DNA of 64,000 nt. Source: Plectrocnemia conspersa (Eukaryota; Arthropoda; Insecta; Trichoptera; Polycentropodidae). The translations under genes were made by a program, and so were the position numbers. The DNA is taken from assembly GCA_009617715.1 (NCBI GenBank), contig VTFK01000018.1:1300302-1364301 (forward strand), read 5' to 3'. Shown here piece by piece: positions 1-10,539 of the stretch. The notes under the pieces are model-generated. The model was not told the DNA's origin. It did no database searches and saw only the letters and a program-made list of their open reading frames with translations. Within the stretch, counting starts at the first letter, position 1. The number at the start of each line of letters is the position of its first letter.

Positions 1-970
1 TTGACGGGTTTCTAATTTGTATTTTGTTTTTATTTGTACCAGATAGTATTTTTTCTGGGTTTTCTTACGACTTTTTATATTTAAACATTGCAAATATATT
101 AGCACTATTTTTAATGACACCTGTCAAATTTTTGGGTTTATACATGTAAATCTAGTGTTAAGTAAATTCGTTGCAGAGAGTTATTCATGGGGTGTTCACT
201 GTTCTGATAAACAACCTGTTTAAATTTAAAACATTTATGTAGCAAATAAGTTCTAAACAAAATCAATGCATTTCGTTAACTAATCCTCAAAAGCAGCGTT
301 TTTTATTTTATTTATCTTGCGTTTCTTTGTAAATATTTTTTTAAGCTAGAAATAAAACAAATTTTATGATTTTAATTCTGACCCATAGATTATGGACCAC
401 TGACAAAATAATTTTAACATATGTACCAATACAGATACGAGCCAAAACATTTGATAATTTTTTTCTTCTTTACTTCATTTTAATTCAAAAGTTATCATAT
501 ATTTTTGTTATAATTCTGTGTTGTTCAAAGTTCTCACGAAACAGCCATTTTCACACACCACGCAATAGATAAATGATCTGTCAGTCAGTTGAATGTTAAA
601 ATGATTTTTGCGCATGCTCCAAACTGCTTCATTATGTGTGTGCAAGCTCAGCAATGGCCGGTATAAAATAATATTAATGCCTCTGAGAGACCTGTTTAAA
701 AGCTAAAACATTTTAGCATCTAATAATGTTGTAATCTGATAAAGACTAAAGACAATAAAACATGTTTTTGTGTAAAAGCTGCTTTCGGGATCAATTCTTC
801 TACCCGTTCTTTCAAGATCATTGTCTTTTACATCCCTGGTTCGAATACAATATTATATTTTTGTCTTCAGTGACTGATTTAAAAATAGCGTTTTCACAGT
901 CACAAATAAAACAGGCATCTATTTTAATTTTGTCTTCATATCTTTCTGATTTTAGTGTTCCCTTAGTTAT
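1..970. other. Upstream tmod intron, no feature seen
   Basis: AT-rich DNA without a supported exon. The open frames here (for example 366-572 and 762-974) show no family resemblance and no splice context. It is interpreted as the intron that precedes the exon at 1805. Confidence 0.5.
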
Positions 971-1245
971 TTAACCACTTAACATGCAGGTTTTTTTTTG
1001 AAAAGTGTTCCAAAAAATCATATTTTTTTATTATAAATTAAAATAGTAAATAATTACATATAAATGGGAAAAATAAAAAATTACATTTACAATAAAAAAA
1101 ATTAAAAACAGGCTTAAATTTTCAAAGTTTATATGTGGGACCATGTTTAAATCCGATTTTCATATTCCCGCACAGGCTGGACACTGCGTGTAATGGATAT
1201 TTCTAAATTCCCATACCCGTGCGGGACCGCGTGTAAAGTGGTTAA
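971..1245. mobile_element. TTAA-bounded MITE, piggyBac type
   Basis: A 275-bp element bounded by TTAA at 971-974 and 1242-1245. The two ends read inward as TTAACCACTTAACATGCAGG and TTAACCACTTTACACGCGGT, 16 of 20 identical. The right half adds a second partial dyad of gtgggacc and cccgcac sequences. TTAA targets and short inverted ends are the signature of piggyBac transposition. There is no coding capacity. It lies in a tmod intron. Confidence 0.7.
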
Positions 1246-1804
1246 AAATTTTTTAGTAAAATTGGATTTGCTTCGATCTCAGCAATTAAGAGGGTTTTTG
1301 GTCTTTCACTTACAGTACTAAAATAAAAATGTCCAGATTCAATACATTTCTGAAATTTTCTAATGTCCAAAACACTTCTTATTATATTTCAAATATCTTA
1401 GTTTAAAAATGATACATTATGAAATTGCTGTACTTTTTTCTAGAAAATGCTAATCTAATAAGATAACATTTTATTATCTTTCATTTTTTTATCTATTGTA
1501 ATAGTAGTATGGATAACTGAAACTGTAGAGTGTAAAAATGTGCTATCTAGAATCTATATTAGTCATCTCCATTTTTTAGGTTCAAATGATAATCATAGCA
1601 TCTACCAGAAAAAATCACAAAATAGTAGTTTTACGTTATTTCAAATTCAGAAAGAAAATATCTCAAGAAAATTTATAGCATGCTTAGATAAATAAAAAAA
1701 TACTATCAACTGAATACAATGTACTTATTAAAGGATTAAACTATCATTATTAACTATTAGTTTTAAATTAAAATCTTATAATTCACATCACAATATAATT
1801 CTAG
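1246..1804. other. Tmod intron, no further feature
   Basis: AT-rich intronic sequence between the TTAA element and the splice acceptor ttctag at 1799-1804. Nothing else was recognised. Confidence 0.5.
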
Positions 1805-4800
1805 TGGTCACCGCCACCTGAAAGTCTTAAAATGAAGGAAGCGGAAGAACAGATAGCCATTGACTTGGGCAATGAATACGAAGCGGCTTTGAATGATGCA
1901 TCACAAGAAGAAATTATCGATCTTGCAGGTTCTAGATTATGTCCTTTATTAGATGTAGGCTATTTAAAAAACCTCGCTAATTATCGTTCTGTATGATTTT
2001 CAGCTATTCTCGGTTTCCACTCTATGATGAATCAAGACCAGTACCACGCTTCCCTCCTCAACAAAGGTCAACCCATCGGCTTGGGCTGGGACGGCATCAC
2101 GAAAGCGACAGTGCAGAAACCGTTCCCCCAAGAGCCCCCGAACTCGACGGACCCCGACACCACAATCAAACAGGTCAAAGACGACGATCAGAAACTGATC
2201 GATCTCAACTGGAACAACATCAAGGTTTGTTTACTTAGAATGTATTGCATTTGGCGTGTAACTAGCCAACTATTGTAATATTTATTTTTATCGTTTCAGA
2301 ACATCAGCGATGAAAAGTTTGAGCACCTGTTCGAAGCCCTCATGCAGAACACCCACCTGGAAGTGTTATCATTAACTAATACTGGACTTACGGATAAAAC
2401 CGCCGGACAGTTGGCCGACGCCCTTGAGCGCAACAACACCGTGCGGGTCATCAACGTCGAGTCTAATTTCATAAGCCCTAGTTTAATTGTGCGATTGATC
2501 AAATCGCTGCTCAAAACGAAGACCGTGGAAGAGTTCAGAGCGTCGAATCAAGTATGGCTTCAGTTTAATATGTGTGATATGTTGCGGATTCTCAATTAGC
2601 TATTTCTGATCATCGATGGATTGCCTCTTATTTTACAAGGACTTTCATTGACACACTTGTTATAGCAATTGTTTGGAGTCTATTTAAGTCTGAGATTTGA
2701 CGAACGATTTCTTAAACTCGCAACTTATTGTTCTTTGTCAGATTGTATATTTTTCACAGTATCTCTTATTAGATTTAAAATCAAGGTGAATGTTTCACTT
2801 TTGGTACTTTAGATTTTCAATCTAGAACTCAGAAATTCGTTGTACATTTTTAGCTCGCATTCTGTGGAATATTTTATCTGATATGTTGTTGTCCTTAGAT
2901 GGACATAGTTTTTGCCTCTTCTTCTAATGTTTTTTTTAGCTATGTTTTCACATTATAAAGGGTGTTTTAAAATTAACGTAAGATTTGAATTTGCTGTCAT
3001 TTGTGCAGTAAATGTTGGCAACTCTGAAAAAAAAATTTGACAGCTGAGAGTTTAGGGATAGTGAAAATGGAGCGTTACACGATACAACGTGTTTTCATTA
3101 TTAAATAATATCTCAAAAATAATGAAAGTTTGGCGACCACAATTCGAAAATTTAATACAAAATATGGTCGGAATAGTGTTTTAAGTTCGTCAACTGCGAA
3201 GAGATTAATTGAAAAATTCAGAGACTGGATCAGTTGGAGACGCTAAATACACTGGTCATCCAAAAACAAGCTGTTCAAATATCAATATCGAAGTAGTGCG
3301 TGAAAGTGTTGGTGAAAATCCCGGAACATCAATTCGGCGTCGTGGACAAGAATTGCAAATTTCAAGAAGCTCTTTACAGCGTATACTCACAAAAGATCTG
3401 TGTCTCACACACAACAACTGAAGCCTAATGACCATGCACAGCGAAGAGAGTTCGTTGAATTTAATTTCGTTCGTTAATTTTGGGACACCTTATATTCATG
3501 TCAAATAAGTTGAGATAGGTTCCCTCAAAACTTCATCCAGAACGGATTGAGTGTTGATCATATTTATCATTGTTAAACAGACTTAATAGATATATGTCAC
3601 AGTTTTAAGAATTTTGTCCTCAATTTTTTATGTATTTGATATAATTGTTAATTTGTTTGATTTATTCAGAGATCATCGGTGCTCGGTAACAAAATAGAAA
3701 TGGAGATAACCCAACTCGTCGAACAAAACCCCACATTGGTAAGGCTCGGTTTGCATTTGGAATACAGTGATGCCCGTCACCGTATAGCATCACATCTCCA
3801 GAAAAACATTGACAGAAGTGAGTGTCTCATTCATATTCATAAGCTTAATATTTTATATATTTCTATACAATGTCTACAAAATGTCAATTATATAAAGAAA
3901 AAAATGCTTTATTTATTGTCTAAATAGTATATAAGATAGTATTTAAGTTTTAATTTTTGCTTTTATTTTATATATAATATAAAATGGTGATTGAAGATGT
4001 TCAATTGCTAGGGTTTATAGGTTTTTACAGGTGTATTCATGGTGCTCTTTCACACGCTTTTTTTTAACGCAAATCTCTTGCTTTCTGAAAAATATCGCTT
4101 AATATTTTCATCATTCACGCTACGGCGGTGCTACGCACTGAGAAGGTGATTTTGGATACTCATCGATTTAATGTTATAATATATACACGTTCTCCGCCAT
4201 TTCATAGTTCATTTTGTGAATAATGTTAATTGATATAAAAATGTACGTAAGAAACATGTAAAATGTCTATGATGGTAAATGTTTTATATGATGCTATAAA
4301 AATATAAATAATAGATTTATTATTCCAATGCAGTGAACTGTTTTAATTTCGGTTTCTAGTTTTTTGCCAGACAATCGTGTTATTAAAGATGTTTTTACAA
4401 CTGGTCGTTAAAAATTGCTTCAAAATTAGATGACCTATGTATGTAACCTTGCGGTTTATAGTTGAACTGTGTTAAAAAAATAATAAATCTATTATTTTTG
4501 CTATACATATAATAATGCTGTCGTGTTAATTTATCCATCCAGGTTGCGCAGCAGGTCTTTGTGGAAGTGAAGTGAATATCATTTTTTAGACTATATAAAT
4601 TTACGTTTGATTTTAATAACTTTTTAATATTTAATAATCGTTACCAGTGTAATCACATAAAATTATATATTTTTATAAAGCTATCATAGATAATATTGTA
4701 CTTTAAAATGAATAGAATGTATACAAGCCGATTGTGCCATCAAGGTAAATAAGAGTCGGTCATATTATCTAAGCATTTTGGTTAAACGTTTTCTTCCTGC

Positions 4801-7800
4801 ATTGAATTGAACGAGAAATGTACAATTTTTATCCCGTCATTGTACACAAATCATATATTGATATGTCAATGAATGTGTTTCGTGTATATATATACATACA
4901 TAAATATATTTTTTGTTATTATATTTTCGTTGCATTCTTCTCGATTCTGGACGGATTCCAACTATAGTTTATTATAGAATTTTTATCTATAGAGTAGTCG
5001 TTAGTTGGAGGACCTCCAATGAATTTTTATTTCAGTATTTTACAGTTTTATGATAGAACATGATATAAAGTACAATATGTATATTTGAAAAAAATCGAGA
5101 CGTTATTTAGGTGTGACCGATGGATGACGATTTTTAACTGTTCAATTCCTATTTGACTGGGAACGATGTGATTGTTTTACTTTTCATATCCGAGACTCTT
5201 AGAATCAATCTCAGACGTATTCGTTTATCGTTAATGTTCCGTTAAAACAGCTAGTCTTATTTATCAGCAGAAAATAACCATGAAATACTGAATAGTAATG
5301 ACCTTGCGGAGATTGATGATAATGAAAATATAATATTTTCCTCTTAGCCTGTGGCGAAAACAATGAAACTAATAATAGTTTCATTGTATGTAACCTTACC
5401 AGTAGTGAGTCACCTCAATACTGGCAAGGTTATATATGATCAATTCTCACTGTTCATATGGAAAACATGTAACATATTTCTATCAAGCTATTTGTTTCTT
5501 CAATATGTATTGAAAAAATATACTTGATGAAAATCAGGCAATTTAATGTCAACTAGCTGCTTTTTGAATATAGTAGTTTCTGAAATTTTAAACATAATCT
5601 GAGATTGATACTAAGTGTCACATCTGTGACATGCGTTCGTGTAACCATTTTTTTTGTATTTACCTCCCCACGTGTGTGGCTTACCCCGATGTTCGTTTTC
5701 ATTACACATTGTATCACACTATTCATTACACATATATCAACGTATACCCTATTCACTGTGTATATTCCGTACAGTTCGTTTCATAAACGCCGTCCATGTG
5801 TATAATGTCATTTTCAGTCATTCTCTCTCTATCGCCACACATTTTTATTGTATCGGCTGCGTTTGCAGATTTCCGTCTCAAAAACAGAGTAAACGCCTCT
5901 TTCAACTTGAAGCTCCCTCGGAAAAGTTTGATGAACAATGAAAAGTCGTCGATCGCTGCTGAATTAGGCAGCGGGGTTGTCAACGGCGATATGATCACAC
6001 CGCCTAGCGCGATGGAAGGCGAGGGCGAAGCCGTCCCTCCCCCCGAAGCTCCCCAGACTATCCCCGATACTCCGATGGAAGTAGATCCATCGCCAGCGCC
6101 AGTAGAAACTGTAGATAGCGCTATGGCCGTCGACACGGATGTCGCACCAGTTAAAAATATATCGCCGGAGAGTGCGGACGTTGTCGTTGAATCGGACGTA
6201 GCGAAACCCGAATCGGATTATGTAAAGGCCGAACCGGTGGACGTCAACCCTAACCCCCATTCGTGAGTATTTTTTCCGTGGGGCGTGTTCCGCAAGCTAT
6301 TGCTCTTTTCCCCGATCTCCCGATTTTTATATCATCGTATATATCCGATCATCTGTAAAATTCATTGTTTGCTGTTGATTTGTTCCATTGACAAAGATAC
6401 TCAATGTTCTTTTTTATATGTTGATGTGTGGCGTTCGTTATGTTATTATATATATAAACTATTCGAAGACATAACCAAAATGTTGTATATAATGAGTTTT
6501 TTTTTCTTTTATTCATCGATTTTTTCAGGTGGAGATTTTATGTTTTAAACATGTTTTTTATATACATATAAATATTTTTATTATTCTCGATCGAAATTGA
6601 CATACATGAATATAAATGACACTATACAAATTGCTCCAGATTACACACACATATCCGTGCTCTCTCTTCTAAAGTCACAAAAAATTAATATGCAGTATTA
6701 TTTTATATTTAGGACCCAGATTACTTTTTAGCAATTCTTTAAAAATACTAAAAATAATTTTAATATCAATACTTATTTTTTTATTTATAAATATTACACA
6801 AAGTAATTTTCAAGGTTTTTAAAAGTGACAACTTAAATTATTATATTTTTATGTAACACTGAATAGGTTGTAAACTTTCGCTGAGACAAATAAGCAAACA
6901 ATTTTTACCAAAAGCATTATTTTTTTACAATGTAAGTTATTGAAGATAATCAAAAAATTGTCTATATATATTCATATTATAAGAGTAATCATAATTTAAT
7001 AGTATAATATTTTTAAATAATTTGGATTTGAGTCCAAAATAATAATAAAAACATATTTATAATAATTTTAATACATACAATCAACTCTTATCGTTTGTGT
7101 TGAACAAAAGCCTGACAATGTTACAAATGTAATATATTATTCGCTGTAAAAAAATAATGCTTGAAATATTTAGAAAACTAACCCCTTAAGTTTAATTGGC
7201 TTACAAAACATGCCATGTATGAGTTTTATGAATGTTGACTATGCAATAAGATTACTTGGATACAATACAATTTTTTGTATGCGGTCCAGTTCTCATAAAA
7301 TATAATATTTTTTTTAATATTATTTTCGAGTTGTGTCACCATTGAAGAGCGATTGCGGCATATTACACGTACACACCACAAGAGAGCTTTGAAAATGTTT
7401 CCCCCTGCCCCGATTAATATTTTGAAGGCATAGTCACAAACGCGACTGCGTTTTAAAACAGAGAAAAAATCAGACAAAAGCTATGTTTTGTTACTTTCTG
7501 TTACCTTTACAGTACGGAAAGATTTAACCCTGCGGCTTCAGTTCAGATTCTTTAACAATCTACCTAGGAAGTCAGCCCGCATCCAGTAAAGGTCAGGATA
7601 GGTATATTATGCCCTTGGCATTATAACCAAAATAAAAATAAAAAAACCGCTTCACTAATGGCAAAACCTGAATTATGCCTTTAAATTTAATACCGTCTTT
7701 ATTACACACGTTAAATTTTTAGGCTGATTCATACCGACAGTATAGCTTTTTTACGCACACTCACAACCATAATGCCAAGATTATATCTATAAGTAGGTAA

Positions 7801-9309
7801 CTACGCTTTTTACTGTCTCTAACTCACAAACAACGACAACGACATATTGACTTACAGTCAGGTCTGTTTTTGTTTATTTTCTTCGTCTAGATCGAGCATG
7901 TTCCTACCCCGACCCTATATCGCATGTTGGTTTTGTCGTGTGTGTTATTTTTTATTATTTTTTTCTCCACCCTATCTTTATTATTATGAAGTATATTATA
8001 GAATGATATTTTTATAATAAATAAAAAAAATCGATTTAAGTGAAACGACTATAATTTGGTTTCTAGCGGAGAGGGGAGTGTAGGAGAATCTCAACAGTAT
8101 TAAATTAGTGGATACTCCACTCTTTTATCGGTAAAACTTGATACTAATGCATAGGATGTGCCGCTTTAAAAACGCAATAAACAACGCCTATTAACATTTT
8201 TATTTTCTTTACTTTTATTTTAATATTTAACAGTTTTACTATTACAAATATAGGGGATAAGTCGCGTGGTTTATTTATCATTATCTATATATATACTATA
8301 TACACTTTCTTCTGCTCACTTTCTTCGAATACGACGGTGTTGCTCTTCGATTTTGGTTCTACTAATTTGATTTGATTTTTTTATTGTAGATTTTACTAAC
8401 AGGATTTGGTGACTAATTTAAGTTTATTTGATCATAATATGACTAATATGTATTTTATTTTTAAATAACAGTTTGATTGCTCTTACATTATGTATATTAT
8501 GTATTTTATAATACGAAATGTTGAATATGTTATAATCCTTATTATACAAAATGTCGTTATCGATTTTTATTATTAATAATGACATTTTGAAATACGTTTA
8601 TTGTTAACCCTTTTACACTCGCTCAGTTTTAAAAAGTATAGATCAGTATAGTTATATACAAATAAAACGTATCTGATTAGGTTCATTTAGATTAAAACAA
8701 CATTTGTGATAAAGAGCTAAATATTAGCGTTGTCAATAATTTGTTTACTACAATGCAGCAATATGTTATTGATGAAATATCGGAAAACATTTGATTTGTA
8801 AGTAAAAATATATTTACAATTCTAACAATTTTTTTTAGTAAAAATAAATTATGTATTTCGATCTGACTAAACCTAATCTGATGTTTTATGTGTATGAAAA
8901 TATACCGTAAGTCAACTATAATGATAGCTTGGCTCAGTTTATTGTAAAAGAGTTAAAATATTGCATACTTGTACACTCGATTGTCTATCTTAGTATAACT
9001 AGTCTTCATTAATTGTTAATTCAAAATCAGCCAATCAAGTATGCAAGTATTACCTTAATATTGAATTGTTATTTTTTTTATATAAATAATACGTTTTTTG
9101 CAGTGTTGTCATGTAAAAAAATATTCTATTATTGTCACAATGAAAATTCAAGAATTCCGGCTCCGTTTGCATGTAACATTTTTTCACGTGACGACACTCC
9201 TCTAACCCGATCCACGACTTGATGATCGATTGCGCATTGTTTTGTTATGTGTTTTGTGTGTTGCAGTACGCCTGTCGCGCAGGGGCCAGAAGAGTTCATA
9301 GATCCCTGA
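1805..9309 (+). CDS. tmod: Tropomodulin, 3' six exons (5' part outside window)
   Basis: Tropomodulin caps the slow-growing (pointed) ends of actin filaments and binds tropomyosin in sarcomeres and the membrane skeleton. Coding exons are 1805-1928, 2004-2224, 2300-2551, 3670-3817, 5869-6262 and 9267-9309. All introns are GT-AG, phases match at every junction (1, 0, 0, 1, 2), and the total of 1182 bases gives 393 residues plus TGA. In order, the product shows the end of the N-terminal half (WSPPPESLKM, then EEQIAIDLGNEYEAAL), the hallmark GFHSMMNQDQYHASLLNKGQ, and the leucine-rich-repeat capping domain (LIDLNWNNIKNISDEKFEHL, LEVLSLTNTGLTDKTA, VRVINVESNFISPSLIVRLI, LGNKIEMEITQLVEQNPTLV, LGLHLEYSDARHRIASHL). 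The last two exons add a tail of about 145 residues rich in Pro, Glu, Asp and Val that is not part of the compact fold. The first in-window exon starts right after ttctag, so earlier exons (tropomyosin-binding region and start codon) lie upstream. Identity of the LRR part is certain; the tail exons rest on splice phase and ORF continuity. Confidence 0.95.
2958..3492 (+). mobile_element. Internally deleted Tc1/mariner transposon
   Basis: The element lies in the tmod intron between the exons ending 2551 and starting 3670. Inverted ends are AAGGGTGTTTTAAAATTAAC and, read from the right, TAAGGTGTCCCAAAATTAAC (15 of 20 identical), each flanked by TA (2956-2957 and 3493-3494). From ATG 3067 a broken frame gives the N-terminal helix-turn-helix part of a transposase: MERYTIQRVFIIK, a TAA, then a frameshift into STAKRLIEKF and TGSVGDAKYTGHPKTS, NPGTSIRRRGQELQISRSSL and KPNDHAQRREFVEF. 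The catalytic DDE/D half is missing, so this is a non-autonomous deletion derivative. Superfamily is clear; the exact family was not determined. Confidence 0.85.
3818..5868. other. Tmod intron, no feature seen
   Basis: AT-rich intron. The open frames at 5553-5805 and 5654-5941 are shadows of the AT-poor patch before the next exon. No repeat with clear termini was found. Confidence 0.5.
5869..6262 (+). CDS. tmod: Tropomodulin exon coding an acidic, proline-rich tail
   Basis: This exon is preceded by a tgtatcggctgcgtttgcag acceptor and followed by a gtgagt donor. The upstream exon ends in phase 1 (A) and this one begins AT TTC, giving an Asn codon and an open frame of 131 residues. It starts basic (RLKNRVNASFNLKLPRK) and becomes Pro/Glu/Asp/Val-rich (MEGEGEAVPPPEAP, DTPMEVDPSPAPVETV, ESADVVVESDVAKPES). 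Its G+C content is visibly higher than the flanking introns. It is placed after NID-R, the C-terminal end of the canonical LRR domain. It could be an alternative or tissue-specific tail; retaining the intron after 3817 instead would append about 36 residues and stop at 3927. Confidence 0.75.
6263..8603. other. Tmod intron, no supported feature
   Basis: Long AT-rich intron. A somewhat GC-richer patch at 7330-7620 carries no recognisable gene or repeat boundary. Confidence 0.45.
8604..8956. mobile_element. TTAA-bounded MITE with long inverted ends
   Basis: Bounded by TTAA at 8604-8607 and 8953-8956 (353 bp). The ends read TTAACCCTTTTACACTCGCT and TTAACTCTTTTACAATAAAC inward, 13 of the first 14 identical. 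Further in, CTGATTAGGTTCATTTAGAT on the left matches CAGATTAGGTTTAGTCAGAT on the right, so the dyad extends about 80 bases with interruptions. There is no ORF. Size, TTAA target and TIR style indicate a piggyBac-mobilised MITE inside a tmod intron. Confidence 0.7.
9267..9309 (+). CDS. tmod: Tropomodulin terminal micro-exon
   Basis: The acceptor is ttgcag at 9261-9266. The first base completes the TC left by the donor at 6262 to make a Ser codon, and then 13 codons (TPVAQGPEEFIDP) lead to TGA. The exon is only 43 bases, but phase, acceptor and stop all fit, and the intron from 6263 supplies no better partner. No homologous tail is recalled, so this is inference from splicing logic. Confidence 0.65.
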
Positions 9310-9454
9310 TTCTACCCTAGTGCGCTTCAGTATGTACTGGCCATGTCGGTCACATATAAATACTATATTTTTTTCTCATTCTCACACATATACATATTAT
9401 TTAACGCACACTGCTTCATCTCCATTTTGCACTATGGTTTTTTATTATTTTAAA

Positions 9455-9673
9455 AATAAAAGTATATTTATATATACATTTATATATATATAGCTATCTT
9501 GAAATGATTAGCGACGACCTTCAATTAACACTTTAATCGTTAATATGAGTGTTCGCTTATGTATGTTTATGACGATTGAGACTCACGCTTTTCGTTCTAT
9601 TGTAGACAGACTATCACTGTTTCTATTTTGGTGGATGTATACGTTGTGTTGTTTCTTTTTTTCTATCAATAAA
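9455..9673 (+). terminator. Candidate tmod polyadenylation signals
   Basis: AATAAA occurs at 9455-9460 and 9668-9673. The second is followed by a T/GT-rich stretch typical of a cleavage region. Both lie within 370 bases of the tmod stop. AATAAA is common in such AT-rich DNA, so the actual site is uncertain and the 3' UTR could run further. Confidence 0.35.
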
Positions 9674-9837
9674 TTCAAATTTATTGTTTTTTCTTGTATT
9701 TTAAAATAATGTTTTGTAGAAAAATCGTTAGTTTATCAGCGATTTTTAAATAAATGTATAGTTAAGGCAATCTAGTATATCAAAATTCTAGTTAAAGAAT
9801 TGATTCCTGCGCAAATTAAAAAATATCATATTTTATT

Positions 9838-9948
9838 TTAATCCTTTGATTGCCGAAATCTAATTTATCGGCATTTACCAATTAAGCGAAAATTGGCAAA
9901 TTCAATGCCATCATTGAAGAAAAAAAGGATCGGCAATCGAAGGGTTAA
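9838..9948. mobile_element. Short TTAA MITE, copy 1
   Basis: A 111-bp element with TTAA at 9838-9841 and 9945-9948. The ends are TTAATCCTTTGATTGCCGAA and TTAACCCTTCGATTGCCGAT (17 of 20 identical). There is no coding capacity. It lies just downstream of tmod. Confidence 0.65.
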
Positions 9949-10458
9949 AAATCATTTCTCAACTTATTGATAATTTTTTTATTAAAATTGATTTGCCATA
10001 ATGCATATATTAATTTGCAATAATGCATATTTTAATAATGTTCGGACTGAAGCAAGTCTGCAAATTATAGATATTTGTTTTTATTCAATGTAAACTATTT
10101 ACAATACAGCATCAATTGATGGATGTCTCTGGCAGTCCGAATTGATTCGGCTGTGGGAAGTTCATAAGCTTCTAATTATGAGAAAGAATAGTGCAAACAA
10201 CTTAGTTTTTATAGTATCACATTGTTTGCCATTAATAATCACTACAAGAAATGAGAATCTAACAATAAGGTTAATTCATATATCAAAATATATTATCTGC
10301 TCAAAAATGAAGTGACCATTTTGCCTCATAGATTGTCTTAACTATAAATTTTCTTCTTTGTGTAGCTTTAATTAAACGCTTTTAAAATATTAATAATATT
10401 ATAATATTAAATAATGTACTTTATTTACACATTAATGTATTAAATATATTTGTTAATG

Positions 10459-10539
10459 TTAATCCTTAGACTGCCAGTCATCCTATTTGATTTTGTAATA
10501 TTTTTAATGATTATATAACGAAGGCAATCAGAGGGTTAA
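10459..10539. mobile_element. Short TTAA MITE, copy 2, same family
   Basis: An 81-bp element with TTAA at 10459-10462 and 10536-10539. The ends are TTAATCCTTAGACTGCC and TTAACCCTCTGATTGCC (13 of 17). The TTAAYCCTTNGAYTGCC signature is shared with the element at 9838-9948, so the two are relatives about 500 bp apart. Confidence 0.6.

Noticed and set aside
5796..5868. Start of the open frame at 5796 as an independent gene start
   Set aside because: The first 24 codons lie before a good splice acceptor, and phase joins 5869 to the tropomodulin exon at 3817.
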